From NCBI GenBank assembly GCA_024235955.1, contig JACKLJ010000001.1, forward strand, positions 186,001-250,000: DNA of 64,000 bases. Direction: 5' to 3'. A program made the translations under genes and the position numbers. Within the stretch, counting starts at the first letter, position 1. Each line of letters opens with the position of its first letter. The notes below the pieces were generated by a model. That model was given only the letters and a program-made list of their open reading frames with translations, was not told where the DNA came from and searched no databases. Origin of the DNA: Burkholderiaceae bacterium (lineage in GTDB: Bacteria; Pseudomonadota; Gammaproteobacteria; Burkholderiales; Burkholderiaceae_C). Below, one piece after another: positions 8,876 through 17,934 of this stretch.

Positions 8876-8899
8876 CTTCGACAGGCTCAGCCCGAACGG
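8876..8899 (+). repeat. TTCGACAGGCTCAGCCCGAACGG dispersed repeat
   Basis: Copy of a short near-palindromic repeat that is also present, longer, at 28318 and inverted at 21210. This motif is widespread in intergenic DNA of many Proteobacteria. Confidence 0.8.
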
Positions 8900-8935
8900 T
8901 TGAAGGTACCCAAGCTGGTTCACGAAACAAGAAGG

Positions 8936-8993
8936 AAATCAGCCTTCAGCCCATACGCAGCAAGCGCAGGCAGCTATCCAAATAAAAGCAATC
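8936..8993 (-). repeat. 60-bp ATAGCTGCC-family repeat
   Basis: Contains GCGCAGGCAGCTATC preceded by AGCCTTCAGCCC, the inverse of the family core. Intergenic between rpoN and the RlmL-like gene. Confidence 0.8.
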
Positions 8994-9063
8994 CAGTGCA
9001 CCTGAACCTGTCCGCGATCCTCTCCGGCACGGCTGCCGCCCGGACTTTCGCCGCCCCCCGACC

Positions 9064-10413
9064 ATGGCACTGACCCTCTTTCTTCCCTGCGCCGGCGGCG
9101 TCGAGGAATTCCTGGCGCACGAGGTGCACGGCCTCACCGGCCTGGCCGGCCAGGACCTCGTTACCGTGCGCGGCGGCGTGCGCGTGCAGGGCGGCTGGCG
9201 CGAGCTGATGCGCCTCAACCTGTGCAGCCGGCTGGCCCAGCGCGTGCTGGTGGAGCTGGCCCACGGTCCCTATGCCAGCGAGGACGACCTGTACCGCCTG
9301 GCCGAGGGCGTGCCGTGGGAAACCTGGTTTGCCGCCCGGCAAAGCTTCCGGGTCGACGTCACCGCCCAGGGCAGCCCGCTGAAGAGCCTGAACTTCGCCA
9401 CCCTGCGCCTGAAGGACGCCGTGGCCGACCGCTTCCGCGCCCACGCCGGCGGCGTGCGCCCCAGCATCGACACCCGCGTGCCGGATGTGCGGGTGACGGC
9501 GCACCTCACCGCCGACGAGGCCACGCTGTACATCGACACCTCCGGCGAACCGCTGTTCAAGCGCGGCTGGCGCCAGCAGCAGGGCGACGCGCCACTGAAG
9601 GAAACCCTGGCCGCTGCCATGCTGGCCGCCAGCGGCTGGTGGCTGCCGGCCGAGCGCCGCGTGCTGGACGAACCGCTGTACGACCCCTGCTGCGGCAGCG
9701 GCACCATCGTCATCGAAGCCGCGCAGCTGGCGCTCGGCCTGCCCGCCGGCGGCCTGCGGCGCTTTGCCTTCGAGCGCCTCAAGCCCTTCGACCCGGTGCT
9801 CTGGAACACTATCAAAAAAGAAGCTGCCCCCGCCCATCACGCAAGGGTTGGCGGCGCGAAAGGCACTGAAAATCCGGCCGTGCGCATCTTCGGCAGCGAC
9901 GTGGCGCACCGCATGGTGGACTTCGCCCAGCGCAACGCCGAACGCGCCGGCGTGGCGCACGCCGTGCAGCTGCGCGGCGGCGACGCGCTGCAGCGCCTGC
10001 CGCCGTCGCCGCAGCCCGGCGTGCTGCTGATGAACCCGCCGTATGGCGAGCGCATCGCCGCCGCCGGCGTGGCCGGGCGCCAGGCCCGGGGCGCGGCCGC
10101 GCCGGGCGCGCGCGGGCGCGAAGGCTTCTTCCAGAGCGGCACGCTGGCACGCCAGCGCCATGCCGCCGACGGCGCGCCCGCGGAGGCGGCGGAGGTCAAC
10201 GCCGGCGACGCCTTCTTCGACCGCCTGGCCGCGCACTGGAAGCAGCACTTCGCCGGCTGGACCGCCTGGCTGCTCACCCCCGACATGAAACTGCCCGGCC
10301 GCCTGCGCCTGAAAGCCACCCGCCGCGTACCGCTGTGGAATGGCCCCATCGAGTGCCGCCTGTTCCGCTTCGACCTTACCGCCCGGGGCGCGAAAGACGA
10401 CGCGGCGCCGTAG
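9064..10413 (+). CDS. THUMP-domain RlmL-like 23S rRNA guanine-N2 methyltransferase
   Basis: A predicted SAM-dependent rRNA m2G methyltransferase of the RlmL/UPF0020 type, 449 residues. The N-terminal ferredoxin-like and THUMP region (about 1-160) ends near VRVTAHLTADEATLYIDTSG. The Rossmann domain carries motif I DPCCGSGTIVIEA and the catalytic motif IV NPPYGER. Between them, residues about 249-270 (TIKKEAAPAHHARVGGAKG) are encoded by a copy of the 60-bp repeat family, inserted in frame. A second Ala/Gly/Arg-rich stretch around residues 335-375 also looks like an insertion relative to the E. coli RlmL half. Stand-alone RlmL without the RlmK half is usual in this group. Confidence 0.85.
   Translation: MALTLFLPCAGGVEEFLAHEVHGLTGLAGQDLVTVRGGVRVQGGWRELMRLNLCSRLAQRVLVELAHGPYASEDDLYRLAEGVPWETWFAARQSFRVDVTAQGSPLKSLNFATLRLKDAVADRFRAHAGGVRPSIDTRVPDVRVTAHLTADEATLYIDTSGEPLFKRGWRQQQGDAPLKETLAAAMLAASGWWLPAERRVLDEPLYDPCCGSGTIVIEAAQLALGLPAGGLRRFAFERLKPFDPVLWNTIKKEAAPAHHARVGGAKGTENPAVRIFGSDVAHRMVDFAQRNAERAGVAHAVQLRGGDALQRLPPSPQPGVLLMNPPYGERIAAAGVAGRQARGAAAPGARGREGFFQSGTLARQRHAADGAPAEAAEVNAGDAFFDRLAAHWKQHFAGWTAWLLTPDMKLPGRLRLKATRRVPLWNGPIECRLFRFDLTARGAKDDAAP
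9809..9873 (+). repeat. 60-bp ATAGCTGCC-family repeat inside the RlmL-like gene
   Basis: ACTATCAAAAAAGAAGCTGC followed by CGCCCATCACGCAAGGG and GGCGCGAAAGGC matches the family from end to end. It keeps the host reading frame and adds about 21 residues between two methyltransferase motifs. Confidence 0.8.
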
Positions 10414-10520
10414 GCGCCTGGGTACCGACGGACCAGCCCGAATGGCTTGATGCCTCGCCGGCAGGTCGGCATTGACATCACTTGACGCGTCGAATCACCC
10501 GCACAGCCTGGAAGGCAATA

Positions 10521-10647
10521 AATCCAATGGCCGCGGAGCAGGCCAATCCAGCGACCGCCGTGGCCGGGCTTGTACCGGCCACTGGCGGTGTCCCCCCTCA
10601 CGAAGTAAGAGGGGGGAAGACGCGTCAGCGGCTCAGGGGGGTGTCAC
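10521..10647. repeat. 127-bp repeat, copy 1
   Basis: Shares most of its length with 49736-49863, including GGCCGCGGAGCAGG, CCAGCGACCGCC, GTACCGGCCAC, GGCGGTGTCCCCCCT and the end CAGGGGGG-GTGTCAC. It has an internal inverted repeat around the CCCCCCT/AGGGGGG tract. It forms the last codons and stop of the LysR gene that starts at 11523. Confidence 0.85.
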
Positions 10648-11523
10648 CAAAACCTCCATGAACGCCCGGCTCACCGGCGGCAGCGAGCGGCCGATGCGGG
10701 TGACGAGGCCGATCGGCCGCGCCACCGTGGGCCGCTGGAGGGGCACCGCCGCCAGCGCGCGCATGTCCACCAGCTCCAGCGCCAGCCGGGGCAGGGCCGT
10801 GATGCCCAGGCCGGCCGCGACCAGCGCGCCGCAGGCGGCCACGCTGGGGTAGTCCAGCGCCGCCGGCACCGTCAGGCGCTTCTGCAGGAACACCGCGTCG
10901 GTGATCGGGCGGATGCTGCTGGTCGGCTGGCTGGCGATGAAGGGGTGGCTGGCGAACACCGACCACGGCACGCTGGCGCGCGCGGCCAGCGGGTCGTCGC
11001 GGCGGCACAGCAGCACGAACGGATCGTCGTGCAGGTGGCGGTAGTGCAGGCGCTGGTGCGGCGCCGGCCGCACGCTCAGGCCGAAGTCGGCGCGGCCGTC
11101 CTCGATGGCGGCCAGCAGCGCACTGGCCGGCGCCTCCAGCAGCGAAAACTCCACCTGAGGATGCTGCCGGCGGAACGCGGCGATGGCACGCGGCACCAGC
11201 GCCACACCGGTGGAAGGCAGGGCGGCCACCGTCACCCGGCCGCTGTGGCCCTGGATGAACTCGCCCAGCTCGCTCAAAGCGCCGTCGAAGTCGCGCAGGA
11301 TGCGCTCGGCGATCGGCAGCAGCTCGCTGCCGGCGGCGGTGATGGCCACGCGCCGCGTGTCGCGGTCGAACAGGCGCGCGCCCAGCGTCTGTTCGGCCAG
11401 CCGGATGCTGCGGCTGAGCGCCGGCTGCGACACGCCCAGCCGCGCCGCGGCGGCGCGGAAGCTCAGCGCCTTCGCCACCTCGACGAAGGCCTCGAGCTGC
11501 TGGAGCGAAAGATTGATGCGCAT
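10633..11523 (-). CDS. LysR family transcriptional regulator of the divergent CoA-transferase cluster
   Basis: A 296-residue LysR-type regulator. The winged helix-turn-helix is at residues 5-65 (LQQLEAFVEVAKALSFRAAAARLGVSQPALSRSIR). A linker helix and a periplasmic-binding-protein-like effector domain follow. It is transcribed away from the catabolic cluster that begins at 11656, so it most likely controls that cluster. A GTGAT-N11-ATCAC site lies between them. The last residues (VTPP) and stop codon fall inside the 127-bp repeat, so the original C-terminus may have been replaced. Confidence 0.9.
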   Translation of the reverse strand: MRINLSLQQLEAFVEVAKALSFRAAAARLGVSQPALSRSIRLAEQTLGARLFDRDTRRVAITAAGSELLPIAERILRDFDGALSELGEFIQGHSGRVTVAALPSTGVALVPRAIAAFRRQHPQVEFSLLEAPASALLAAIEDGRADFGLSVRPAPHQRLHYRHLHDDPFVLLCRRDDPLAARASVPWSVFASHPFIASQPTSSIRPITDAVFLQKRLTVPAALDYPSVAACGALVAAGLGITALPRLALELVDMRALAAVPLQRPTVARPIGLVTRIGRSLPPVSRAFMEVLVTPP

Positions 11524-11540
11524 GGGCTCGTCTATGGTCA

Positions 11541-11561
11541 GTGATCAACGAAACGTATCAC
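11541..11561. promoter_or_regulatory. LysR-type operator GTGAT-N11-ATCAC
   Basis: A symmetrical T-N11-A site, the classical LysR recognition form, lies 18 bases upstream of the LysR start and 95 bases upstream of the first CoA-transferase gene. Binding by the adjacent regulator is inferred. Confidence 0.65.
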
Positions 11562-11655
11562 ACATATAGCGGTATGGCGATTCCCACATCAGTGCCCGGC
11601 GCCTAGACTGCGCTGCAAACGACAGGCAAGGAGACAAATGCCATGAAGGACCGCC

Positions 11656-12819
11656 ATGCCCGGCGTGCTTGACGGCGTGCGCGTGCTGGAGCTCGGCCAG
11701 GTGCTGGCCGGGCCGTTTGCCGGCGCCATCTTCGCGGACCTCGGGGCCGAGGTGGTGAAGGTCGAGCGCGTGGACGGCGGCGACGACGCGCGCCGCATGG
11801 GCCCGGCCTTCCGCCACGGCGACGCGCTCAACTTCCAGGTCTTCAATCGCGGCAAGCAGTCGGTGGCGCTGGACCTCAAGAGCGGCGATGGCCTGGCCGC
11901 GTTCGAGCGGCTGGCCGCCGAAGCCGACATCTTCATCCACAACCTGCGCCCGGGCGTGCCGAAGGCGCTGGGCATCGACGGCCCCAGCCTGTGCGCACGC
12001 CACCCGCGGCTGATCTACTGCGAGATCTCGGCCTTCGGCAGCGCCGGCCCGATGGCCCTGCGGCCCGGCTACGAGCCGCTGATCCAGGCCTTCAGCGGCC
12101 TGTCCAGCACCAACGGCGGGCCCGACGACCCGCCGCTGCGCGCCGGCGCCTCGGTGTGCGACCAGGGCACCGGCATGTGGGCCGTGATCGGAGCGCTGGC
12201 CATGCTGCACCGGCGCCAGGGCACGGGGCGTGGCGGCATCCTCAGCGCCTCGCTGCTGGAGACCGCGCTGGTCTGGAACGGCCAGAAGGCCGACGCCTAC
12301 GTCAACGAGGGGCGGCTGCCGGACCGCCACCGCTCCGGCCACCCTGGCTTCGTGCCCTACGAGGCCTTCGACACCGCCGATGCGCCGCTGCTCATCTGCT
12401 GCGGCAATGACCGTCTGTTCACCAAGCTGGCCGCCGAGCTGGGCCGCCCCGACTGGCCGGCCGACGAGCGCTTTGCCACCAACCGCGCCCGGCTGGCGCA
12501 CAAGGCCGCGCTGCTGGCCGAGCTGGAGCCGCTGCTGCGCCAGCGCCCGCGCGCCGAATGGACGGCGCGGCTGGAAGCCGCCGGCGTGCCCTGCGCGCCC
12601 ATCCACACCGTGCCCGAGGCGCTGGCGCACCCGCAGGTGCAGGCGCTGGGCGTGCTGCAGGCCGTGCCGGGCGAGGACTTCCGCCTCACAGCGCTGCCTT
12701 TCACCATCGACGGCGAGCGGCCCGCGCTGCACGCCGGCGCGCCGCGCCTGGGCCAGCACAACGCGCTGCACGGCATCCCGGATCACCACCACCAAGCCAC
12801 CCAGAAGGAGACACCATGA
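11656..12819 (+). CDS. CaiB/BaiF family III CoA-transferase (first)
   Basis: A 387-residue family III CoA-transferase, an enzyme that moves CoA between a thioester and a free acid through an aspartyl-CoA intermediate. The N-terminus LDGVRVLELGQVLAGPFAG, then DLGAEVVKVER, is diagnostic. The expected nucleophile region is in the segment HPRLIYCEISAFGSAGPMAL and the following ARLGYEPLIQ-like stretch. First gene of a tightly coupled cluster; its stop overlaps the start of the binding-protein gene (ATGA). Substrate unknown. Together with the second CaiB gene it may activate a dicarboxylate or branched acid. Confidence 0.9.
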   Translation: MPGVLDGVRVLELGQVLAGPFAGAIFADLGAEVVKVERVDGGDDARRMGPAFRHGDALNFQVFNRGKQSVALDLKSGDGLAAFERLAAEADIFIHNLRPGVPKALGIDGPSLCARHPRLIYCEISAFGSAGPMALRPGYEPLIQAFSGLSSTNGGPDDPPLRAGASVCDQGTGMWAVIGALAMLHRRQGTGRGGILSASLLETALVWNGQKADAYVNEGRLPDRHRSGHPGFVPYEAFDTADAPLLICCGNDRLFTKLAAELGRPDWPADERFATNRARLAHKAALLAELEPLLRQRPRAEWTARLEAAGVPCAPIHTVPEALAHPQVQALGVLQAVPGEDFRLTALPFTIDGERPALHAGAPRLGQHNALHGIPDHHHQATQKETP

Positions 12820-13793
12820 CCCTGCGACCCCTGCACGCCCTGACGGCCGCACTGCTGGCGGCGGCCACCGCGCTGGCGGCCCCCGCCGCGCACGCCGACG
12901 ACTACCCCAGCAAGCCCATCACCCTGGTCGTGCCCTTCGGCCCCGGCAGCGGCACCGACCAGTTCGCGCGCCTGCTGGCGCAGGGCATGTCGGACGACCT
13001 GAAGGTGCCGGTGGTGGTGGACAACAAGGGCGGCGCCAGCGGCTTCATCGCCGCGCAGCTGGTGGCCAAGGCCGCGCCCGACGGCTACACCCTGCTGACC
13101 ACCACCAACACCACCCACGCGGCCAACGAACACCTGTTCAAGAAGCTGCCCTACGACCCGGTGAAGGACTTCGCCCCCATCGCCCTGCTGTCCAAGGGCC
13201 AGATGCTGCTGGTCGTGCGGCCGGATTCGCCCTACAAGACGCAGGCCGACCTGCTGGCCGCCGCCAAAAAGGCACCGGGCAAGCTCAACTTCGCCAGCGG
13301 TTCATCCTCCAGCCGCGTGGCCAGCGAACTGCTCAAGCAGATGGCCGGCGTCGACATGGTCAACGTGCCCTACAAGAGCAACCCGCTCGGCCTGACCGAC
13401 CTGATCGGCGGCCGGGTGGACTTCATGTTCGCCGACGCACCCACGGCGCTGCCGCAGGTCAGGGGCGGCAAGCTGCGCCCGCTGTCCACCAGCGGCGCGC
13501 GCCGTCTGGCCGCCGCGCCCGACGTGCCCACGGTGGAGGAAGCCGGCACCAAGGGCTACGACATGACCTACTGGTTCGCCGTCTACGCACCGGCCGGCAC
13601 GCCGCCGGCCATCGTGCACAAAGTGAACCAGGCGCTGGCCAAGGCCATGGAAACGCCGGCGTTCAAGGACTTTCTGGCCAAGACCAGCGGCGAGCCGGCG
13701 TTCTCCAGCCCCGAGGAGCTGGGCAGGTTCCAGGCCGCCGAAGCGAAGAAGTGGGGCCAGGTGATCCAGGCCGCCGGCATCCAGCCCGAGTAA
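12816..13793 (+). CDS. Bug-type tripartite tricarboxylate transporter substrate-binding protein (first)
   Basis: A 325-residue periplasmic binding protein with signal peptide MTLRPLHALTAALLAAATALAAPAAHA. The Bug/TctC fold is seen in YPSKPITLVVPFGPGSGTDQ, VVDNKGGASGFIAAQLVAK, the VPYKSN loop and PTVEEAG. Such proteins bind carboxylates or other small organic acids. No TctA or TctB membrane genes occur in the window, so it is an orphan receptor that must use a permease elsewhere or act in signalling. It is translationally coupled to the upstream CoA-transferase, which ties its ligand to the same pathway. Confidence 0.92.
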   Translation: MTLRPLHALTAALLAAATALAAPAAHADDYPSKPITLVVPFGPGSGTDQFARLLAQGMSDDLKVPVVVDNKGGASGFIAAQLVAKAAPDGYTLLTTTNTTHAANEHLFKKLPYDPVKDFAPIALLSKGQMLLVVRPDSPYKTQADLLAAAKKAPGKLNFASGSSSSRVASELLKQMAGVDMVNVPYKSNPLGLTDLIGGRVDFMFADAPTALPQVRGGKLRPLSTSGARRLAAAPDVPTVEEAGTKGYDMTYWFAVYAPAGTPPAIVHKVNQALAKAMETPAFKDFLAKTSGEPAFSSPEELGRFQAAEAKKWGQVIQAAGIQPE

Positions 13794-13805
13794 TGGCGGC
13801 ATCTG

Positions 13806-13866
13806 GATTGCTATGAACAACATAGCTGTCTGCGCCCGCCACGATTGGGCTGGATGCCGATTTGGT
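13806..13866 (+). repeat. 60-bp ATAGCTGCC-family repeat
   Basis: GCTATGAACAACATAGCTGT followed by CTGCGCCCGCCACGATTGGGCTGGATGCC fits the family. It fills the gap between the first binding-protein gene and the second CoA-transferase gene, and its GCTATG/CATAGC ends can pair. Confidence 0.85.
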
Positions 13867-13885
13867 CATGAATCCGGAGCGGTGC

Positions 13886-15135
13886 ATGGCTGAACCCGCG
13901 GCACCCGGCGCACGCGGCGGCCCGCTGACCGGCGTGCGCGTGGTGGACATCACCACCATCTTCATGGGCCCCTCGGCCACGCAGATGCTGGGCGACCTGG
14001 GCGCCGACGTGATCAAGGTCGAATCGCCCGGCGGCGGCGACGTGGTGCGCGGCATCGGCCCGCAGGGCGATCAGCGCATGGGCCCGCTGTTCCTGGCCAT
14101 GAACCGCAACAAGCGCAGCATCGGGCTCGACCTCAAGCACCCCGAAGGCCGCGCCGCGCTGCTGGAGCTGGCGCGCGGCGCCGACGTGCTCACCTACAAC
14201 GTGCGTCCGCAGGCCATGGCCCGGCTGGGGCTGGACTACGAAACCCTGGCCGCCATCAACCCGCGGCTGATCGTGGTCGGCATGTTCGGCTTCTCGCAGC
14301 GCGGGCGCTACGCCGCCAGCGCCGCCTTCGACGACCTGATCCAGGCCGCCAGCGGCTTTCCCGACGTGATCGCCCGCGCGACCGGCGGCCCGCCGCGCTA
14401 CCTGCCGGTCACCCTGGCCGACCGCACCGTGGGCCTGTACGCCTTCGGTGTCATCAGCGCGGCGCTGTACGCGCGCGAACGCACCGGCCGCGGCCAGCGC
14501 GTCGACGTGCCGATGTTCGAAACCATGGTGCCGCAGGTGCTGGGCGACCACCTGTACGGCCACACCTTCGTGCCGCCGCAGGGCGATTTCGGCTACCCGC
14601 GCCTGCTCTCGCCCGAGCGGCGGCCCTATGCCACGCGCGACGGCCACGTCTGCTGCCTGATCTACACCGACGCGCAGTGGCGCGCCTTGCTGCAGGCCAT
14701 CGGCCAGCCAGGGCTGTTCGACAGCGACCCGCGCTTTGCCAGCATCGCCACCCGCACGCGCCACATCACCGCGCTGTACGGGCTGGTGGCCGAGGAGATC
14801 GGCCGCCGCACCACCGCCGAGATGCAGGCCCTGCTGGCCGAAGCCGACATCCCCGTGTTCCCCATGCACACGCTGGAGTCGCTGCTGGACGACGGGCACC
14901 TGCACGACATCGGCTTCTTCAGCGAGACCGAGCACCCGCAGGTCGGCCGCATCCGCCAGATGGCCGTGCCCAGCGAGTGGTCGGCCACGCCGCCGCCCGA
15001 GCCCACGCCCGCGCCGCGTGTGGGCGAGCACAGCCGCGCCGTGCTGCGCGAGATCGGCTACGACGAAGCCCGCATCGACGCGCTGATGCGCACCGGCGCT
15101 GCCTTTGAACCTAACGATGAACCAGGAGACTCTGC

Positions 15136-15139
<4 letters not shown>
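13886..15139 (+). CDS. CaiB/BaiF family III CoA-transferase (second)
   Basis: A 417-residue family III CoA-transferase with LTGVRVVDITTIFMGPSATQ, DLGADVIKVESPGGGD and LDLKHPEGRAALLELA. It is clearly distinct in sequence from the first copy in the cluster, so this is not a recent duplication. I chose ATG 13886 because GGAG lies six bases upstream; earlier TTG/ATG codons at 13862 and 13868 fall at the edge of the repeat. The stop overlaps the enoyl-CoA hydratase start (ATGA), so product CoA thioesters likely pass to that enzyme. Confidence 0.9.
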
Positions 15140-15915
<776 letters not shown>

Positions 15916-15950
15916 AAGCGCTGCCATCCATGAACCCGCGTGCGGCCTTC

Positions 15951-16063
15951 TCTCCTTCCCCCGCTGGGGGAAGGCAGGGATGGGGGCCACGCAGCGCATC
16001 GGCTGCCGCGCCACATCCATCGCCGTGGCCCCTCACCCTGCCTCTCCCCAGCGGGGAGAGGAG
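15951..16063. repeat. Imperfect palindrome of about 113 bp within the catabolic cluster
   Basis: The left arm (15951-15990) and right arm (16025-16063) are inverted copies, with shared blocks CCCCGCTGGGG, AGGCAGGG and GGGGCCAC. The transcript would fold into a long hairpin with a short loop region. It sits between coupled genes and could attenuate or stabilise the downstream message. It looks like a small non-autonomous element. Confidence 0.75.
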
Positions 16064-16083
16064 AAAAACCCAGGAGTACCACC

Positions 16084-17934
16084 ATGGCCGATAAGCTGGT
16101 TCGCATCGGCGGCGCCTCCGGCTTCTGGGGCGATTCCAGCGTGGGCGCGCCGCAGCTGGTGCAGGGCGGCGGCATCGACTTCCTGGTGTTCGACTACCTG
16201 GCCGAACTCACCATGTCGATCCTGGCCGGCGCGCGGCTGAAGAAGCCGGAGCTGGGTTACGCCACCGACTTCGTCACCGTGGCCATGCGCAGCGTGCTGA
16301 AGGACGTGGTGGCGCAGGGCATCCGCGTGGTCAGCAACGCCGGCGGCGTGAACCCGCAGGGCTGCGCCGACGCCCTGCGCGCGCTGGCCGACGAGCTGGG
16401 CGTGAGCGTGCAGATCGCCGTCGTCACCGGCGACGACGTGATGCCGCTGCTGCCGGAACTGCGCGCTGCCGAGCCGCCGGTGCGCGAGCTGCAGAGCGGC
16501 GCACCGCTGCCGGCCAGGGTGCTCACGGCCAACGCCTACCTGGGCGCGCTGCCGGTGAAGGCGGCGCTGGACGCCGGCGCGCAGGTGGTCATCACCGGCC
16601 GCTGCGTCGATTCGGCGGTGACGCTGGGCGCGCTGATGCACGCCTTCGGCTGGCAGCCGGGCGACCACGATCAGCTGGCCGGCGGCAGCCTGGCCGGCCA
16701 CATCATCGAATGCGGCTGCCAGGCCACCGGCGGCCTGCACACCGACTGGCGCGACGTGCCCGACTGGGCCCACATCGGCTACCCGATCGTCGAATGCGGG
16801 GCCGACGGCAGCTTCACCGTCACCAAACCGCCCGGCACCGGCGGCCTGGTGGCGCCGCAGACCGTGGCCGAGCAGATGCTTTACGAGATCGGCGACCCGG
16901 CCCGCTACCTGCTGCCCGACGTGGTGTGCGATTTCACCCAGGTGCGCATCGAGCCGGCCGAGCCGCGCGGCGGGGAGGCGCGGGTGCGCGTGCACGGCGC
17001 GCGCGGCAGCGCGCCCGCCGGCAGCTACAAGGTCAGCGCCACGTACGTGGACGGCTTCAAGACCTCGGCCCAGCTCACCATCGTCGGCTTCGAGGCGGCG
17101 GCCAAGGCGCGCCGCACCGGCGAGGCCATCCTGGAGCGCGTGGGCGGCCTGCTGGCCGCGCGCGGGCTGCCGCCCTTCAGCGCCACGAACCTCGAGGTGC
17201 TGGGCGCCGAGAGCCCCTTCGGCCCGCACGTCAACCCGGCCGTGGGCCAGCTGCGCGAGGCCGTGCTGCGCCTCACCGCCTGCCACCCGGAAAAGGCCGC
17301 GCTGGAGCTGCTGGCGCGCGAGATCGCGCCGGCCGGCACCTCGTGGTCGCCCGGCACCACCGGCGCTGGCGGGCGCGCCGGCGTGTCGCCCTCGATCCGG
17401 CAGTTCGCCTTCCTGCTCGACAAGGCGCGCGTGGCGCCGACAGTGGCGCTGGAGGGTCTCGAGGTTTTGGTGCCAAAAGTGCCTGCAGCCGGCGCACAGT
17501 GGGCGCAGACAGCTATCGAAAAAGAAGCAGCTGCCGATGCGCCGGGCGAGCCGATGCAGGTCACGGAACCGTCGGTGGAGGTGCCGCTGATCCGCCTGGC
17601 CTGGGGCCGCTCGGGTGACAAGGGCAACACCTCCAACATCGGCATCATCGCGCGCCGCCCGGAATGGCTGCCGCTGCTGCGCGGGCAGCTCACGGCCGCG
17701 CGTGTGGCCGACTGGCTGGCGCACCTGGTGCAGGGTCCCGTCACGCGCTACGAAGTGCCGGGCATCCACGCCTTCAACTTCGTCTGCGAACAGGCGCTGG
17801 GCGGCGGCGGCATGGCGTCGCTGCGCAACGACCCGCTGGGCAAGGGCATGGCGCAGATCCTGCTGGCCCTGCCGGTGCGCGTGCCCGCCGCCTGGATGAA
17901 CCAGCTCCCGCCACCACCCCAAGGAGACCTGTGA
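16084..17934 (+). CDS. AtuA-like (DUF1446) protein with C-terminal ferredoxin-fold domain
   Basis: A 616-residue protein of the acyclic terpene utilisation AtuA family. The large N-terminal DUF1446 domain begins LVRIGGASGFWGDSSVGAPQ, with RVVSNAGGVNPQGC and VVITGRCVDSAVTLGAL. The small C-terminal domain begins about residue 498, with LAWGRSGDKGNTSNIGIIAR. The linker between the domains, residues about 461-482, is encoded by a 60-bp repeat in frame. AtuA is needed for citronellol and geraniol growth in Pseudomonas, but its reaction is not established, and other atu genes are absent here. AGGAG lies seven bases before the ATG. The last base of its stop is shared with the next start. Confidence 0.88.
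   Translation: MADKLVRIGGASGFWGDSSVGAPQLVQGGGIDFLVFDYLAELTMSILAGARLKKPELGYATDFVTVAMRSVLKDVVAQGIRVVSNAGGVNPQGCADALRALADELGVSVQIAVVTGDDVMPLLPELRAAEPPVRELQSGAPLPARVLTANAYLGALPVKAALDAGAQVVITGRCVDSAVTLGALMHAFGWQPGDHDQLAGGSLAGHIIECGCQATGGLHTDWRDVPDWAHIGYPIVECGADGSFTVTKPPGTGGLVAPQTVAEQMLYEIGDPARYLLPDVVCDFTQVRIEPAEPRGGEARVRVHGARGSAPAGSYKVSATYVDGFKTSAQLTIVGFEAAAKARRTGEAILERVGGLLAARGLPPFSATNLEVLGAESPFGPHVNPAVGQLREAVLRLTACHPEKAALELLAREIAPAGTSWSPGTTGAGGRAGVSPSIRQFAFLLDKARVAPTVALEGLEVLVPKVPAAGAQWAQTAIEKEAAADAPGEPMQVTEPSVEVPLIRLAWGRSGDKGNTSNIGIIARRPEWLPLLRGQLTAARVADWLAHLVQGPVTRYEVPGIHAFNFVCEQALGGGGMASLRNDPLGKGMAQILLALPVRVPAAWMNQLPPPPQGDL
17464..17528 (-). repeat. 60-bp ATAGCTGCC-family repeat inside the AtuA-like gene
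   Basis: CCAAAAGTGCCTGCAG then GGGCGCAGACAGCTATCGAA is the inverse of the family core. It is in frame and lies in the linker between the two domains of the host protein. Confidence 0.75.

Larger units (their letters stand above)
8742..9063. other. Gene-free stretch made largely of repeats
   Basis: No credible gene. It contains a GC-rich segment near 8766-8850 (CTCGAGGGGGTACCGCCACT type), the dispersed TTCGACAGGCTCAGCCCGAA repeat, and one copy of the 60-bp ATAGCTGCC family. The last 60 bases before the methyltransferase start show no recognisable promoter. Confidence 0.6.
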
